Of a stretch of 30,091 bases of DNA, positions 23,580-30,091 are shown one piece after another; positions within the stretch are counted from its first letter, which is position 1, and each line of letters starts with the position of its first letter. The stretch is taken from NCBI GenBank assembly GCA_945906115.1, contig CAMDQP010000003.1, positions 1-30,091 on the forward strand. Direction: 5' to 3'. This stretch comes from Opitutus sp. GAS368 (GTDB lineage: Bacteria; Verrucomicrobiota; Verrucomicrobiia; Opitutales; UBA953). A program made the translations under genes and the position numbers. A model generated the notes under the pieces. That model saw only the letters and a list, made by a program, of their open reading frames with translations, was not told the DNA's origin and did no database searches.

Positions 23580-23608
23580 GCCAACCTTTCTCCTAACACT
23601 ATTTTACG

Positions 23609-24157
23609 ATGAGCGAAGAAGCCCCCAAGACCCCCAAGGCAAAGAAGCCGAAGGCCCCTGCCGCCGAAGCCGCCGCCGCCCCCGAAGTCGTCGCTGCTGC
23701 GGCCGCTCCGGTCGAAGCCGCCGCCCCTGAGCGCAAGGAGATCACCGCCAAGGAACTCCTCGGCGAAGAACTCGGTGAAGTTAAGGTTCGTCGCGCCAAG
23801 GGCTCTAAGAACATCACCACCGGTATCTGCCACATCCTGGCCACCTTCAACAACACCAAGGTCACGATCACCGACCCCAGCGGCAACGTGATTTCCTGGG
23901 GTAGCGCCGGCCGCCACCAGTTCCGTGGTTCCCGCAAGTCCACCGCTTACGCCGCTCAGGTCGTCTGCTCTGAAGCCGCCAAGCTCGCCATGGCTCACGG
24001 CCTCAAGGACGTCTCCGTCCGCGTCAAGGGTCCGGGCATGGGCCGCGACAGTGCCATCCGCGCCCTCCAGGTCCTCGGCCTGAACGTTACCTCGATTCTC
24101 GATACCACTCCGATTCCTCACAACGGCTGCCGTCCTCCGAAGCGCCGTCGCGTCTAA
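23609..24157 (+). CDS. rpsK: 30S ribosomal protein S11 (uS11) with an alanine/proline-rich N-terminal extension
   Basis: From about residue 60 this is S11 of the 30S platform: GICHILATFNNTKVTITDPS, FRGSRKSTAYAAQVVCSEAA, VRVKGPGMGRDSAIRAL and TPIPHNGCRPPKRRRV, the universal C terminus. The region usually written WATAGGSGFRGSRKS reads SWGSAGRHQFRGSRKS here, with bulky residues replacing the small glycine-rich loop. The first 45-50 residues are an Ala/Pro/Lys/Glu tract (PKTPKAKKPKAP, then many AAA). Total length is 182, against about 129 in E. coli. The leader begins TAAGCCAACCTTTCTCC. Confidence 0.96.
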   Translation: MSEEAPKTPKAKKPKAPAAEAAAAPEVVAAAAAPVEAAAPERKEITAKELLGEELGEVKVRRAKGSKNITTGICHILATFNNTKVTITDPSGNVISWGSAGRHQFRGSRKSTAYAAQVVCSEAAKLAMAHGLKDVSVRVKGPGMGRDSAIRALQVLGLNVTSILDTTPIPHNGCRPPKRRRV

Positions 24158-24178
24158 TCGTCTCTGCTTTCCGCATCA

Positions 24179-24219
24179 CCGTCCGGCTATGGCAAACCGG
24201 GCGGGTCCTCCAATCCGCC
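24179..24219 (+). promoter_or_regulatory. Candidate regulatory RNA leader before rpsD with two competing stems
   Basis: The 86-base rpsK-rpsD gap can form CCGTCCGG (24179-24186) paired with CCGGGCGG (24197-24204), eight pairs with one T-G wobble and a 10-base loop. The alternative is GGCGGG (24200-24205) paired with TCCGCC (24214-24219), six pairs including one G-T, with an 8-base loop. The two share 24200-24204 and exclude each other. The gap is AU-rich just before the ATG. S4 autoregulates through leader RNAs in E. coli and Bacillus; that it does so here is inference. Confidence 0.5.
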
Positions 24220-24243
24220 ACTTATACCAAATCCTAAAATACC

Positions 24244-24852
24244 ATGTCTCGTTACACCGGTCCTACCACGAAGCTTAACCGTCGCTTCGGTCAGAATATT
24301 TTCCCCACCTCCAAGGGTGAGGAGCGTCGTCCGTACCCTCCGGGTATCCACGGCAAGACGACCCGCCGCAAGGTCTCCGAATACGGCGTCGGCCTCAATG
24401 AGAAGCAGAAGCTTCGCATGATGTACGGTCTGACTGAGAAGCAGTTCCGCCTCTCCTTCGAGCGCGCCAAGCGCATGGGCGGCGTCGCTGGTGACAATTT
24501 CCTCCGCATCCTCGAGACCCGTCTCGACAACGTGGTGTTCCGCCTCGGTTTCGCTAACTCCCGCGCCGCTGCCCGTCAGCTCGTGGCCCACGGTCATATC
24601 CGCATCAACGGCCATAAGGTCGACGTAGCCAGCTACGCCACCTCGCCCGGCGAGAAGATCGAAGTTCGCGACCGCACTTCCTCCAAGCAGCTCGCCACCC
24701 GCGCCGTCGAAGAAGGCCAGGGTCGTTCCGCTCCGGCCTGGCTCGTCGTCCTCCCCGAGCAGCTCAACGGACAGATCGTCCGCGAGCCCGCCAAGGAAGA
24801 ACTGCCTTCCGACGTTAACGTCCAGATCATCGTCGAATTTTACAGCCGCTGA
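24244..24852 (+). CDS. rpsD: 30S ribosomal protein S4 (uS4)
   Basis: This 202-residue primary 16S rRNA-binding protein helps nucleate 30S assembly. Family marks are MSRYTGPTTKLNRRFGQNIF, PYPPGIHGKTTRRKVSEYGV, GLNEKQKLRMMYGLTEKQFR, GDNFLRILETRLDNVVFRLG and the S4 RNA-binding domain NSRAAARQLVAHGHIRINGH. The N-terminal zinc cysteines found in some S4 are absent, making this the zinc-free type. It lies in the alpha-operon position between rpsK and rpoA. The preceding 86-base gap has competing hairpins. Confidence 0.97.
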   Translation: MSRYTGPTTKLNRRFGQNIFPTSKGEERRPYPPGIHGKTTRRKVSEYGVGLNEKQKLRMMYGLTEKQFRLSFERAKRMGGVAGDNFLRILETRLDNVVFRLGFANSRAAARQLVAHGHIRINGHKVDVASYATSPGEKIEVRDRTSSKQLATRAVEEGQGRSAPAWLVVLPEQLNGQIVREPAKEELPSDVNVQIIVEFYSR

Positions 24853-24889
24853 TCCCAGCACAGAACCAACACCAACCGGACCCACAGAC

Positions 24890-25906
24890 ATGACCAAGCG
24901 ACTCGGACAATTCCAACGCCCCAAGACCCTCAAGAAGGAGGAGTCTTCCGCCACCCCCACCTACGCGAAGTATTTCGCCGAGCCCTTCGAGACTGGCTTC
25001 GGCCACACCGTCGGCAACTCGCTCCGCCGCATCCTGCTGAGCTCCATCGAAGGCGCGGCGATTTCCGCCGTGACGATCGAAGGCGTGCAGCACGAGTTCC
25101 AGCCGATCGAAGGCGTCGTCGAAGACGTCACCGAGATCGTCCTCAACCTCAAGAAGGTGCGCATCCGCACCGAAGCCAACAAGCGCGAGGCCTTCAAGGG
25201 CACCATCGACGTCAACAAGGCAGGCGCCGTGAAGGCTTCGGATATCAAGTTCGAGACCAAGGGCGCCACCGTCACCCTCGTCAACCCTGACCAGGTCATC
25301 TGCACCCTCGACCGCAAGCGTCGCTTCTACGCCGACCTCGAAGTCACCGTGGGTCGTAGCTGGGCTTCCGCCGAGGAGAACAAGAAGCCCGAACAGGCCA
25401 TCGGTTCCATCCCCGTCGACTCACTCTTCTCCCCGGTCACTCTGGTGAGGTACTCTGTCGAATCCACCCGCTCCGGCGACAAGACCGACTACGATAAGCT
25501 CGTCCTCGAGATTTCGACCGACGGCCGCATCACCCCGGACGAAGCCCTTAAGGAAGCGTCCGCGATTCTGCGTCATCACCTCGAAGTGTTTGATACCGTC
25601 TCCGCCGACTCCGTCGAGTTCGAGACCGGCCACAAGGAGATCAGCGAAGAGACCAACCGTCTCCGCAAGCTGCTCAACATGTCCGTCAACGAAATCGAGC
25701 TTTCCGTCCGCGCCGCCAACTGCCTCAACAACGCTAACATCAACACCGTGGGCGAACTGGCGATGAAGACCGAGCAAGAGATGCTCAAGTACCGCAACTT
25801 CGGCAAGAAGTCCCTCAACGAGATCAAGGCCAAGCTCGAACAGCTCGGCCTGTCCCTCGGGCAGAAAATCAACGAGGGCCTCCTCGACAAGGGCGTCAAC
25901 GCCTAA
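24890..25906 (+). CDS. rpoA: DNA-directed RNA polymerase subunit alpha
   Basis: This 338-residue alpha subunit dimerises to nucleate RNA polymerase assembly. The N-terminal domain has FAEPFETGFGHTVGNSLRRI, LLSSIEGAAISAVTIEGVQH and the EFQPIEGVVEDVTEIVLNLK block. The C-terminal domain near residues 265-330 has NEIELSVRAANCLNNANINT, VGELAMKTEQEMLKYRNFGK and KSLNEIKAKLEQLGLSLG. The Arg and Asn of RAANCL (about residue 274) and the GKKS lysines, which contact UP elements in E. coli, are conserved, so upstream A/T-rich promoter elements may be used. The length is slightly above the E. coli 329. It lies 37 bases after rpsD. Confidence 0.98.
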   Translation: MTKRLGQFQRPKTLKKEESSATPTYAKYFAEPFETGFGHTVGNSLRRILLSSIEGAAISAVTIEGVQHEFQPIEGVVEDVTEIVLNLKKVRIRTEANKREAFKGTIDVNKAGAVKASDIKFETKGATVTLVNPDQVICTLDRKRRFYADLEVTVGRSWASAEENKKPEQAIGSIPVDSLFSPVTLVRYSVESTRSGDKTDYDKLVLEISTDGRITPDEALKEASAILRHHLEVFDTVSADSVEFETGHKEISEETNRLRKLLNMSVNEIELSVRAANCLNNANINTVGELAMKTEQEMLKYRNFGKKSLNEIKAKLEQLGLSLGQKINEGLLDKGVNA

Positions 25907-25927
25907 CCCAGACCGGAACCCACACTC

Positions 25928-26398
25928 ATGCGTCACCGCAAACACAGTCACGTCCTTGGCGTCAAGACGGCTCACCGCCGCTCGCTCGTCGCCAATCTCG
26001 CTTCCGCGCTATTCACGAATGCGCGGATCACGACGACGCTCTCCCGCGCTAAGGCCATCCGTCCTTTCGCCGAGCAGATCATCACCTACGCGAAGAAGGC
26101 TGAGCAGTCCGCCGACAAGTCGGTGAAGCTGCATTACTACCGCCTGGCCATCGCCAAGCTCCGCAACGAAGACGCCGCCCAGCTCCTATTTAAGGAGCGC
26201 GTGCAGCAGTTCCTCGGTCGCACCGGCGGTTACACCCGCATCTATAAGCTCGGCGCCCGTAAGGGTGACGCGGCGGAGACGGCCCTCATTGAGCTCGTGG
26301 CCAAGGACGACAAATCCCCGGCCATGACCCCGAAGGCCAAGGTGGCTCGCAAGCCCAAGGCCAAGAAGGAAGCGGCGGCTGCTTCTGCTCAGGCCTAA
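25928..26398 (+). CDS. rplQ: 50S ribosomal protein L17 (bL17)
   Basis: This 156-residue protein sits near the exit tunnel. Family marks are MRHRKHSHVLGVKTAHRRSL, VANLASALFTNARITTTLSR, AKAIRPFAEQIITYAKKAEQ and GRTGGYTRIYKLGARKGDAA followed by ETALIELV. The core is about 120 residues. A C-terminal lysine/alanine tail (KAKVARKPKAKKEAAAASAQ) adds about 30. It is the last gene of the cluster. Its stop codon is inside a perfect 8-base inverted repeat, and a strong terminator follows. Confidence 0.97.
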   Translation: MRHRKHSHVLGVKTAHRRSLVANLASALFTNARITTTLSRAKAIRPFAEQIITYAKKAEQSADKSVKLHYYRLAIAKLRNEDAAQLLFKERVQQFLGRTGGYTRIYKLGARKGDAAETALIELVAKDDKSPAMTPKAKVARKPKAKKEAAAASAQA

Positions 26399-26461
26399 GC
26401 TTATCGCCCAGGCCTGAACCCGAGACGCGTCTGCCCCCCGGCTGGCGCGTCTCGCCTTTTT
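26389..26461 (+). terminator. Intrinsic terminator of the ribosomal cluster, preceded by a second hairpin
   Basis: CGAGACGCG (26421-26429) pairs perfectly with CGCGTCTCG (26446-26454) around a 16-base loop. After two more bases comes a run of five T (26457-26461). This is a classic Rho-independent terminator. Just upstream, TCAGGCCT (26389-26396) pairs with AGGCCTGA (26410-26417) across the rplQ stop codon, with no T run of its own. Together they close the 18.5 kb cluster that begins at rpsL. Confidence 0.9.
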
Positions 26462-26479
26462 AACCCTCCAACGCCCACC

Positions 26480-26716
26480 ATGCTCCAGTCCGTCGATCTC
26501 GCCGTCTTCTTGGCTTTCCTGGCCGGCTTGGGCGCGGTCGTCCTGTTTGGCCTGCAGGCATGGTATGATCGGCGCGACGTGCTTCTGTCGGATCATCGCC
26601 GCATCAACTCCGCCTTTTCTTGCGTCCGTTGCAACGTGACCTACGTCCGACCACGCCGTCGCGAGGAGGCCGTCTGTCCCCATTGCGGCTGGAACAATGT
26701 TCGCCTCAAGTTCTGA
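26480..26716 (+). CDS. Small membrane-anchored zinc-ribbon protein of unknown function
   Basis: This 78-residue product has one hydrophobic segment at about residues 7-27 (LAVFLAFLAGLGAVVLFGLQ), then a charged stretch (YDRRDVLLSDHRR). A probable zinc ribbon follows: SCVRCNVTYVRPRRREEAVC with CPHCGW, giving two CxxC pairs (CVRC near residue 48 and CPHC near 67). No named family is recognised. The spacing of the cysteines and the mini-size suggest a membrane-tethered zinc-ribbon module. Its role could be nucleic acid or protein contact at the membrane, which is inference. It starts only 18 bases after the terminator T run and ends 21 bases before guaA, so it is probably cotranscribed with guaA. 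Confidence 0.8.
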   Translation: MLQSVDLAVFLAFLAGLGAVVLFGLQAWYDRRDVLLSDHRRINSAFSCVRCNVTYVRPRRREEAVCPHCGWNNVRLKF

Positions 26717-26737
26717 ACTTCTCCACACTTTCCCACC

Positions 26738-28294
26738 ATGGCCACCCAGTCCATCGCCATTCTCGATTTCGGTTCGCAGCTGACCAAGGTCATCGCGCGC
26801 CGCGTCCGTGAGTGTAACGTCCACTCGCGCATCTATCCCTTCGGCGTCACGGCCGAGACCCTTCGCGCCGACGGCGTCGTGGGCATTATCCTCTCCGGCG
26901 GTCCGGACAGCGTGAAGGCGAAGGGTTCGCCGCACCCACATCCGGGCGTGTTCGAGCTGGGCCTGCCCGTGCTCGGTATCTGCTACGGCGTCCAACTCAT
27001 GGGCCAGATGCTCGGCGGCAATGTTGCCAGCAGCTCCCATCGCGAATATGGCCATGGCGTCCTTTCCTTCGGCAAGGGCTCGCAGTTACTGCAGGGCCTG
27101 AAATCCCCGCTACGCGTCTGGAACTCGCACGGTGACAAAATCACCCGCCTTCCGCGCGGTTTCAAGGCCGTCGCTTCGACCGAGAACTCCGAGTGCGCGG
27201 TCATCGAAGATCCGAAGCGCCGCTTCTACGGCATCCAGTTCCACCCCGAAGTCGCCCACTCCGAGCGCGGGATCGAAATCCTCCGTAATTTTCTCTTCCG
27301 CATCTGTCGCTGTAAGCCGACCTGGAAGATGGACGACTACGTCGAGACGGCCGTCCGCGAAATTCGCGAGAAAGTCGGTAAGTCCCAAGTGATCCTCGGC
27401 CTCTCTGGCGGCGTGGACTCTTCCGTCGCGGCCGCCCTCATCCAGCGCGCCATCGGCAAGCAGTTGACCTGCGTCTTCGTCGACAACGGCCTGCTCCGCC
27501 TCAACGAGCGCGCTCAAGTCGAGAAGATGTTCCGCGGTAAATTCAAGGTGGACCTCCGCGTCGTCGACGCTTCCGCAGCCTTCCTGCGTAAACTCAAGGG
27601 CGTCACGGACCCTGAGCGTAAGCGCAAGATCATCGGCCACGAATTCATTAAGGTCTTCGAGCGCTCGATCGCCGAAGTCCAGCACACGAAGAAGGGCAAG
27701 GTCGACTTCCTCGCCCAGGGTACGCTCTACCCCGACGTCATCGAATCCCTTTCGCCCAACGGCGGCCCAGCCGCCACGATCAAGAGCCACCACAACGTAG
27801 GCGGTCTCCCCAAGCACATGAAGCTGAAGCTGCTCGAGCCCCTCCGCGAACTCTTCAAGGATGAGGTCCGCGCCCTCGGCGAAGCCCTCGGCTTGCCGCA
27901 TGCGATGGTCTGGCGCCACCCGTTCCCGGGCCCCGGCCTCGCGGTCCGCGTTTGCGGCGAGATCACCAAGGAGCGCCTCGAGGTTCTCCGTAAGGCCGAC
28001 GATATCTTTATCAACGAACTCCGCACCTCCGGCCAGTATGCCAAGGTCTGGCAGGCCTTCGCGGTCTTCCTGCCGGTGCGCAGCGTCGGCGTGATGGGCG
28101 ATGGTCGTACCTACGACAACGTCTGCGCCCTCCGTGCGGTGACTTCTTCTGACGCGATGACGGCTGACTGGGCCCGCCTGCCTTACGACGTGCTGCAGCG
28201 TGCCTCGACCCGCATCATCAACGAAGTGAAGGGCATCAACCGCGTGGTCTACGACATCTCGTCCAAGCCGCCGGCGACCATCGAATGGGAATAA
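26738..28294 (+). CDS. guaA: GMP synthase (glutamine-hydrolysing)
   Basis: This 518-residue cytosolic enzyme converts XMP to GMP with glutamine as nitrogen source. The class I amidotransferase domain comes first: AILDFGSQLTKVIARRVRE, LSGGPDSV, catalytic Cys in VLGICYGVQLMGQMLGG and the His/Glu pair in GIQFHPEVAHSERG. The ATP pyrophosphatase domain follows with the PP-loop LGLSGGVDSSVAAALI, FVDNGLLRLNE and ESLSPNGGPAATIKSHHNVG. It ends in the dimerisation domain with WRHPFPGPGLAVRVCGEIT and C-terminal KPPATIEWE. All key residues are present and the length is normal. It follows the zinc-ribbon gene by 21 bases. Confidence 0.98.
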   Translation: MATQSIAILDFGSQLTKVIARRVRECNVHSRIYPFGVTAETLRADGVVGIILSGGPDSVKAKGSPHPHPGVFELGLPVLGICYGVQLMGQMLGGNVASSSHREYGHGVLSFGKGSQLLQGLKSPLRVWNSHGDKITRLPRGFKAVASTENSECAVIEDPKRRFYGIQFHPEVAHSERGIEILRNFLFRICRCKPTWKMDDYVETAVREIREKVGKSQVILGLSGGVDSSVAAALIQRAIGKQLTCVFVDNGLLRLNERAQVEKMFRGKFKVDLRVVDASAAFLRKLKGVTDPERKRKIIGHEFIKVFERSIAEVQHTKKGKVDFLAQGTLYPDVIESLSPNGGPAATIKSHHNVGGLPKHMKLKLLEPLRELFKDEVRALGEALGLPHAMVWRHPFPGPGLAVRVCGEITKERLEVLRKADDIFINELRTSGQYAKVWQAFAVFLPVRSVGVMGDGRTYDNVCALRAVTSSDAMTADWARLPYDVLQRASTRIINEVKGINRVVYDISSKPPATIEWE

Positions 28295-28310
28295 ACCGGG
28301 CTTTGCCCCG

Positions 28311-28339
28311 TTGACACCCCCTTCGGCCCATCCTTACCT
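28311..28339 (+). promoter_or_regulatory. Candidate dnaX promoter
   Basis: A perfect -35 box TTGACA (28311-28316) is followed after 17 bases by TTACCT (28334-28339), a weak match to the -10 consensus. Transcription would start near 28346, only a couple of bases before the GTG at 28348, giving an almost leaderless message. A small GGGC-TTT-GCCC hairpin lies just before the -35 box. The -10 match is poor, so this rests mostly on the -35. Confidence 0.45.
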
Positions 28340-28347
28340 AGTTGCCA

Positions 28348-29886
28348 GTGTCTGAACCCGGCTTCCAGGTCATCGCGCGCCGCTGGCGTCCCCGTTGCTT
28401 CGACGAACTCGTCGGGCAGGAACACATCGTCAGGACCCTCCGCAATGCGCTCGAGACGAAGCGTATGGCTCACGCCTACCTGTTCATCGGCCCTCGTGGC
28501 ACCGGCAAGACGACGACCGCCCGCATCCTGGCCAAGGCCCTGAACTGTGCCGGCGGCCCCAAGCCGGACTTCTCCCTCGAGGATCCGGTCTGCCTAGCAA
28601 TCGAGCAGGGTAACTGCCTCGACGTGGTCGAGATCGACGCTGCTTCCAATCGCTCCATCGACGACGCCAAGAAGATTCGTGACGAATGCCAGTATGCTCC
28701 GAGTAACTGCCCGTTCAAGGTCTTCATCATCGACGAAGTCCACCAGCTTTCGAAGGACGCCTTCAACGCGCTCCTCAAGACGCTCGAGGAACCGCCGCCC
28801 TGGGTTAAGTTCATCCTGGCGACGACCGAGGCGGATAAGATTCTGCCGACCATCACTTCCCGCTGCCAGCGCCTGGAGTTCCACCCCATTTCGGAAGAGG
28901 TCATCGCCGCCCAGCTCGCCCGTATCGTCAAGGCCGACGGCGTCACGGCCGACCAGCACGCCCTCACGGCCATCGCCCGCCTCGCCTCTGGCGGTATGCG
29001 CGACTCCCAGTCCATCCTCGATCAGGTTATTTCGTTCTCGGGCAAGAAAATCACCGAGGCCGACGTGCTTTCCATCTACGGACTCGCCTCCGTCCAGCAG
29101 GTCACTGACCTCTGTCAAGGTATCGCCACGTGCGATGGCAAGAAGGTCCTCGCGCTCTGCGATGCCTTCCATGCCGAAGGTCGCGATCTGCTCCGCGTAC
29201 TCGCCGATCTCCAGGTCCGCGTCCGTGCCGCCACCCTTGATTCGGTCCGCTCCGGCGGAAGCTCCGCTCAGCTCGGCGCAGCGCTCGCCACGGAGCAGCT
29301 CGTCCGTTTACTGGAATGCCTGCAGGAAGGGGAGAACGGCATCCGCCAAGGCCTTTCGCCGCGCGCCAACTTCGAGGTGACATTGCTCAAGGCAATCGAG
29401 CAAAGTAGGTCAAGGTCGATAGACCTCCTCATCAAAGACATCGCCGCCGCCGCAGCTGGTCTCCCTCGGGAGCCCGGCCAAAAAAAAATAAGAACTACGG
29501 CGGCCCCACCGGCCGCGCCTGAGTCCGTCGCCCCGGCGCCCGTCGTCGCTACTCCCGCCGTCGCGCCGACACCTTCGCGCGTCGTCGACGTCCCGATCGA
29601 GGACTCGGGCATGCTGGAGGATTCACTGCCGCCTTTGGATGTCGAAGCCGCTGAGGCCGAGGCCAGTAACTCCGAACGCCGCGCCGACTTTGTCTTCCCT
29701 GAACCTATCCTCGCCAGCCTGCCGGTCGCTGAAGTCGGCAAGACCGCTTTCCCGGGCGAAAAAGAATTCGTCGAGGCGGTGAACGCGCTGCCGCCCGGAC
29801 TTAAGGACAAACTGAAGGACACCATCGGGGCGGACTTCACGGCCCTACGTCCGATCCCGGCCGGTAAGCTGCGTCGCCCGCTCTGA
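28348..29886 (+). CDS. dnaX: DNA polymerase III clamp-loader subunit gamma/tau
   Basis: DnaX is the ATPase of the clamp loader that puts the beta clamp on DNA. The full form is 512 residues from the GTG at 28348; a TTG at 28342 is the alternative. Domains: AAA+ core with Walker A GPRGTGKT (48-55), Walker B VFIIDE (125-130), DAFNALLKTLEEPP and the TITSRCQ sensor. Then comes the helical lid (GGMRDSQSILDQ) and the collar domain to about 375, a Pro/Ala-rich linker, and a short C-terminal region instead of the E. coli tau domains IV-V. The zinc site between Walker A and B keeps only two cysteines (C67, C82) where four are usual. At 29480-29488, codons 378-381, lies a run of nine A that coincides with the end of the collar; slippage there would give a short gamma-like product. 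Confidence 0.95.
   Translation: MSEPGFQVIARRWRPRCFDELVGQEHIVRTLRNALETKRMAHAYLFIGPRGTGKTTTARILAKALNCAGGPKPDFSLEDPVCLAIEQGNCLDVVEIDAASNRSIDDAKKIRDECQYAPSNCPFKVFIIDEVHQLSKDAFNALLKTLEEPPPWVKFILATTEADKILPTITSRCQRLEFHPISEEVIAAQLARIVKADGVTADQHALTAIARLASGGMRDSQSILDQVISFSGKKITEADVLSIYGLASVQQVTDLCQGIATCDGKKVLALCDAFHAEGRDLLRVLADLQVRVRAATLDSVRSGGSSAQLGAALATEQLVRLLECLQEGENGIRQGLSPRANFEVTLLKAIEQSRSRSIDLLIKDIAAAAAGLPREPGQKKIRTTAAPPAAPESVAPAPVVATPAVAPTPSRVVDVPIEDSGMLEDSLPPLDVEAAEAEASNSERRADFVFPEPILASLPVAEVGKTAFPGEKEFVEAVNALPPGLKDKLKDTIGADFTALRPIPAGKLRRPL
29468..29522 (+). promoter_or_regulatory. Candidate programmed slippage/frameshift site in dnaX
   Basis: Nine A (29480-29488) follow the codon phase CAA AAA AAA ATA. 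Losing one A, or a +1 shift, puts TAA (29489-29491) in frame at once, giving 380 residues. Gaining one A, or a -1 shift, adds 11 codons before TGA (29520-29522), giving 391. GGGAG (29468-29472) lies 7 bases upstream, like the stimulatory Shine-Dalgarno element in E. coli dnaX. GCGGCC (29500-29505) pairs with GGCCGC (29511-29516) downstream. All parts are seen directly; that they work is inference by analogy with E. coli and Thermus dnaX. Confidence 0.7.
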
Positions 29887-29888
29887 CC

Positions 29889-30091
29889 GTGGCGCCGTCG
29901 ACCGAAATCGGCGTCATCTCCGATACGCACGGCCGGCTTCGGGCCGAAGCCATCATCGCCTTAGAAGGATGCGACGTGATTTTCCACGCTGGCGATGTCT
30001 GCGGTCCACTCATCGTGCCGCAGCTGGCTGAGATTGCCCCCTGCCATGTGGTCGCAGGTAATTGCGATGACGACGAGACGCTCCCGCTGAC
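29889..30091 (+). CDS. YfcE/MJ0936-type metallophosphoesterase (partial, runs off the window)
   Basis: The first 67 codons are visible. They begin with GTG 2 bases after the dnaX stop and read MAPSTEIGVISDTHGRL. The calcineurin-like metal-binding motifs are GVISDTHG (DxH), VIFHAGDVCG (GDV) and VVAGNCDDD (GN.D), in the order and spacing of small YfcE/MJ0936 phosphodiesterases, which are usually 150-190 residues. The histidine motifs expected further on are outside the window. Its tight spacing suggests cotranscription with dnaX. The natural substrate cannot be told from sequence. Confidence 0.88.
   Translation, partial: MAPSTEIGVISDTHGRLRAEAIIALEGCDVIFHAGDVCGPLIVPQLAEIAPCHVVAGNCDDDETLPL

Noticed and set aside
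28297..28310. GGGC-TTT-GCCC hairpin after guaA considered as a terminator
   Set aside because: The stem is only 4-5 pairs and is followed by GTTGAC, not a T run. It more likely just precedes the dnaX promoter.

Overview
The window is a GC-rich bacterial chromosome segment with no mobile elements, tRNAs, rRNAs or CRISPR arrays. It probably comes from the PVC group, most likely Verrucomicrobiota. This is an inference from three things: a UvrA that runs in frame into a second UvrA copy (an arrangement known from chlamydiae), almost no Shine-Dalgarno sequences, and str/S10/spc/alpha ribosomal clusters merged without tuf, rpmD, adk, infA or rpmJ. Adjacent heme O and heme A synthase genes point to aerobic respiration with a heme A type terminal oxidase.

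Layout. Positions 1-7703 are on the minus strand and read leftwards from a divergent control region (7704-7875): an exported repeat protein, a SufE-type sulfur acceptor, heme A synthase (ctaA), heme O synthase (ctaB), 5-formyltetrahydrofolate cyclo-ligase, and the first part of a giant uvrA that leaves the window. Positions 7876-26398 on the plus strand are one unbroken series of translation and secretion genes: rpsL-rpsG-fusA, rpsJ-rplC-rplD-rplW-rplB-rpsS, a small exported protein of unknown function, rplV-rpsC-rplP-rpmC-rpsQ, rplN-rplX-rplE-rpsN-rpsH-rplF-rplR-rpsE-rplO-secY-map, and rpsM-rpsK-rpsD-rpoA-rplQ. A strong intrinsic terminator follows rplQ. Positions 26480-30091 hold a small membrane-anchored zinc-ribbon protein, guaA, dnaX and the start of a metallophosphoesterase.

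How it works together. The central cluster makes ribosomal proteins, elongation factor G, the RNA polymerase alpha subunit, the SecY channel and methionine aminopeptidase. Two intergenic gaps, before rplC and before rpsD, can fold into mutually exclusive hairpins and are candidate regulatory leaders. rpsD is a plausible place for feedback by S4.

Most interesting points: (1) dnaX has a run of nine A residues exactly where the conserved ATPase/clamp-loader part ends. Both alternative frames stop almost at once, and a GGGAG element upstream and a stem-loop downstream accompany it, so it looks like a slippage site producing a short gamma form. (2) The structured RNA before rplC has three GNRA-capped hairpins. 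(3) The rpsD leader can form two competing stems. (4) A signal-peptide protein is inserted between rpsS and rplV. (5) Genes without Shine-Dalgarno sites share pyrimidine-rich CCAAC(C/T)-type leaders.
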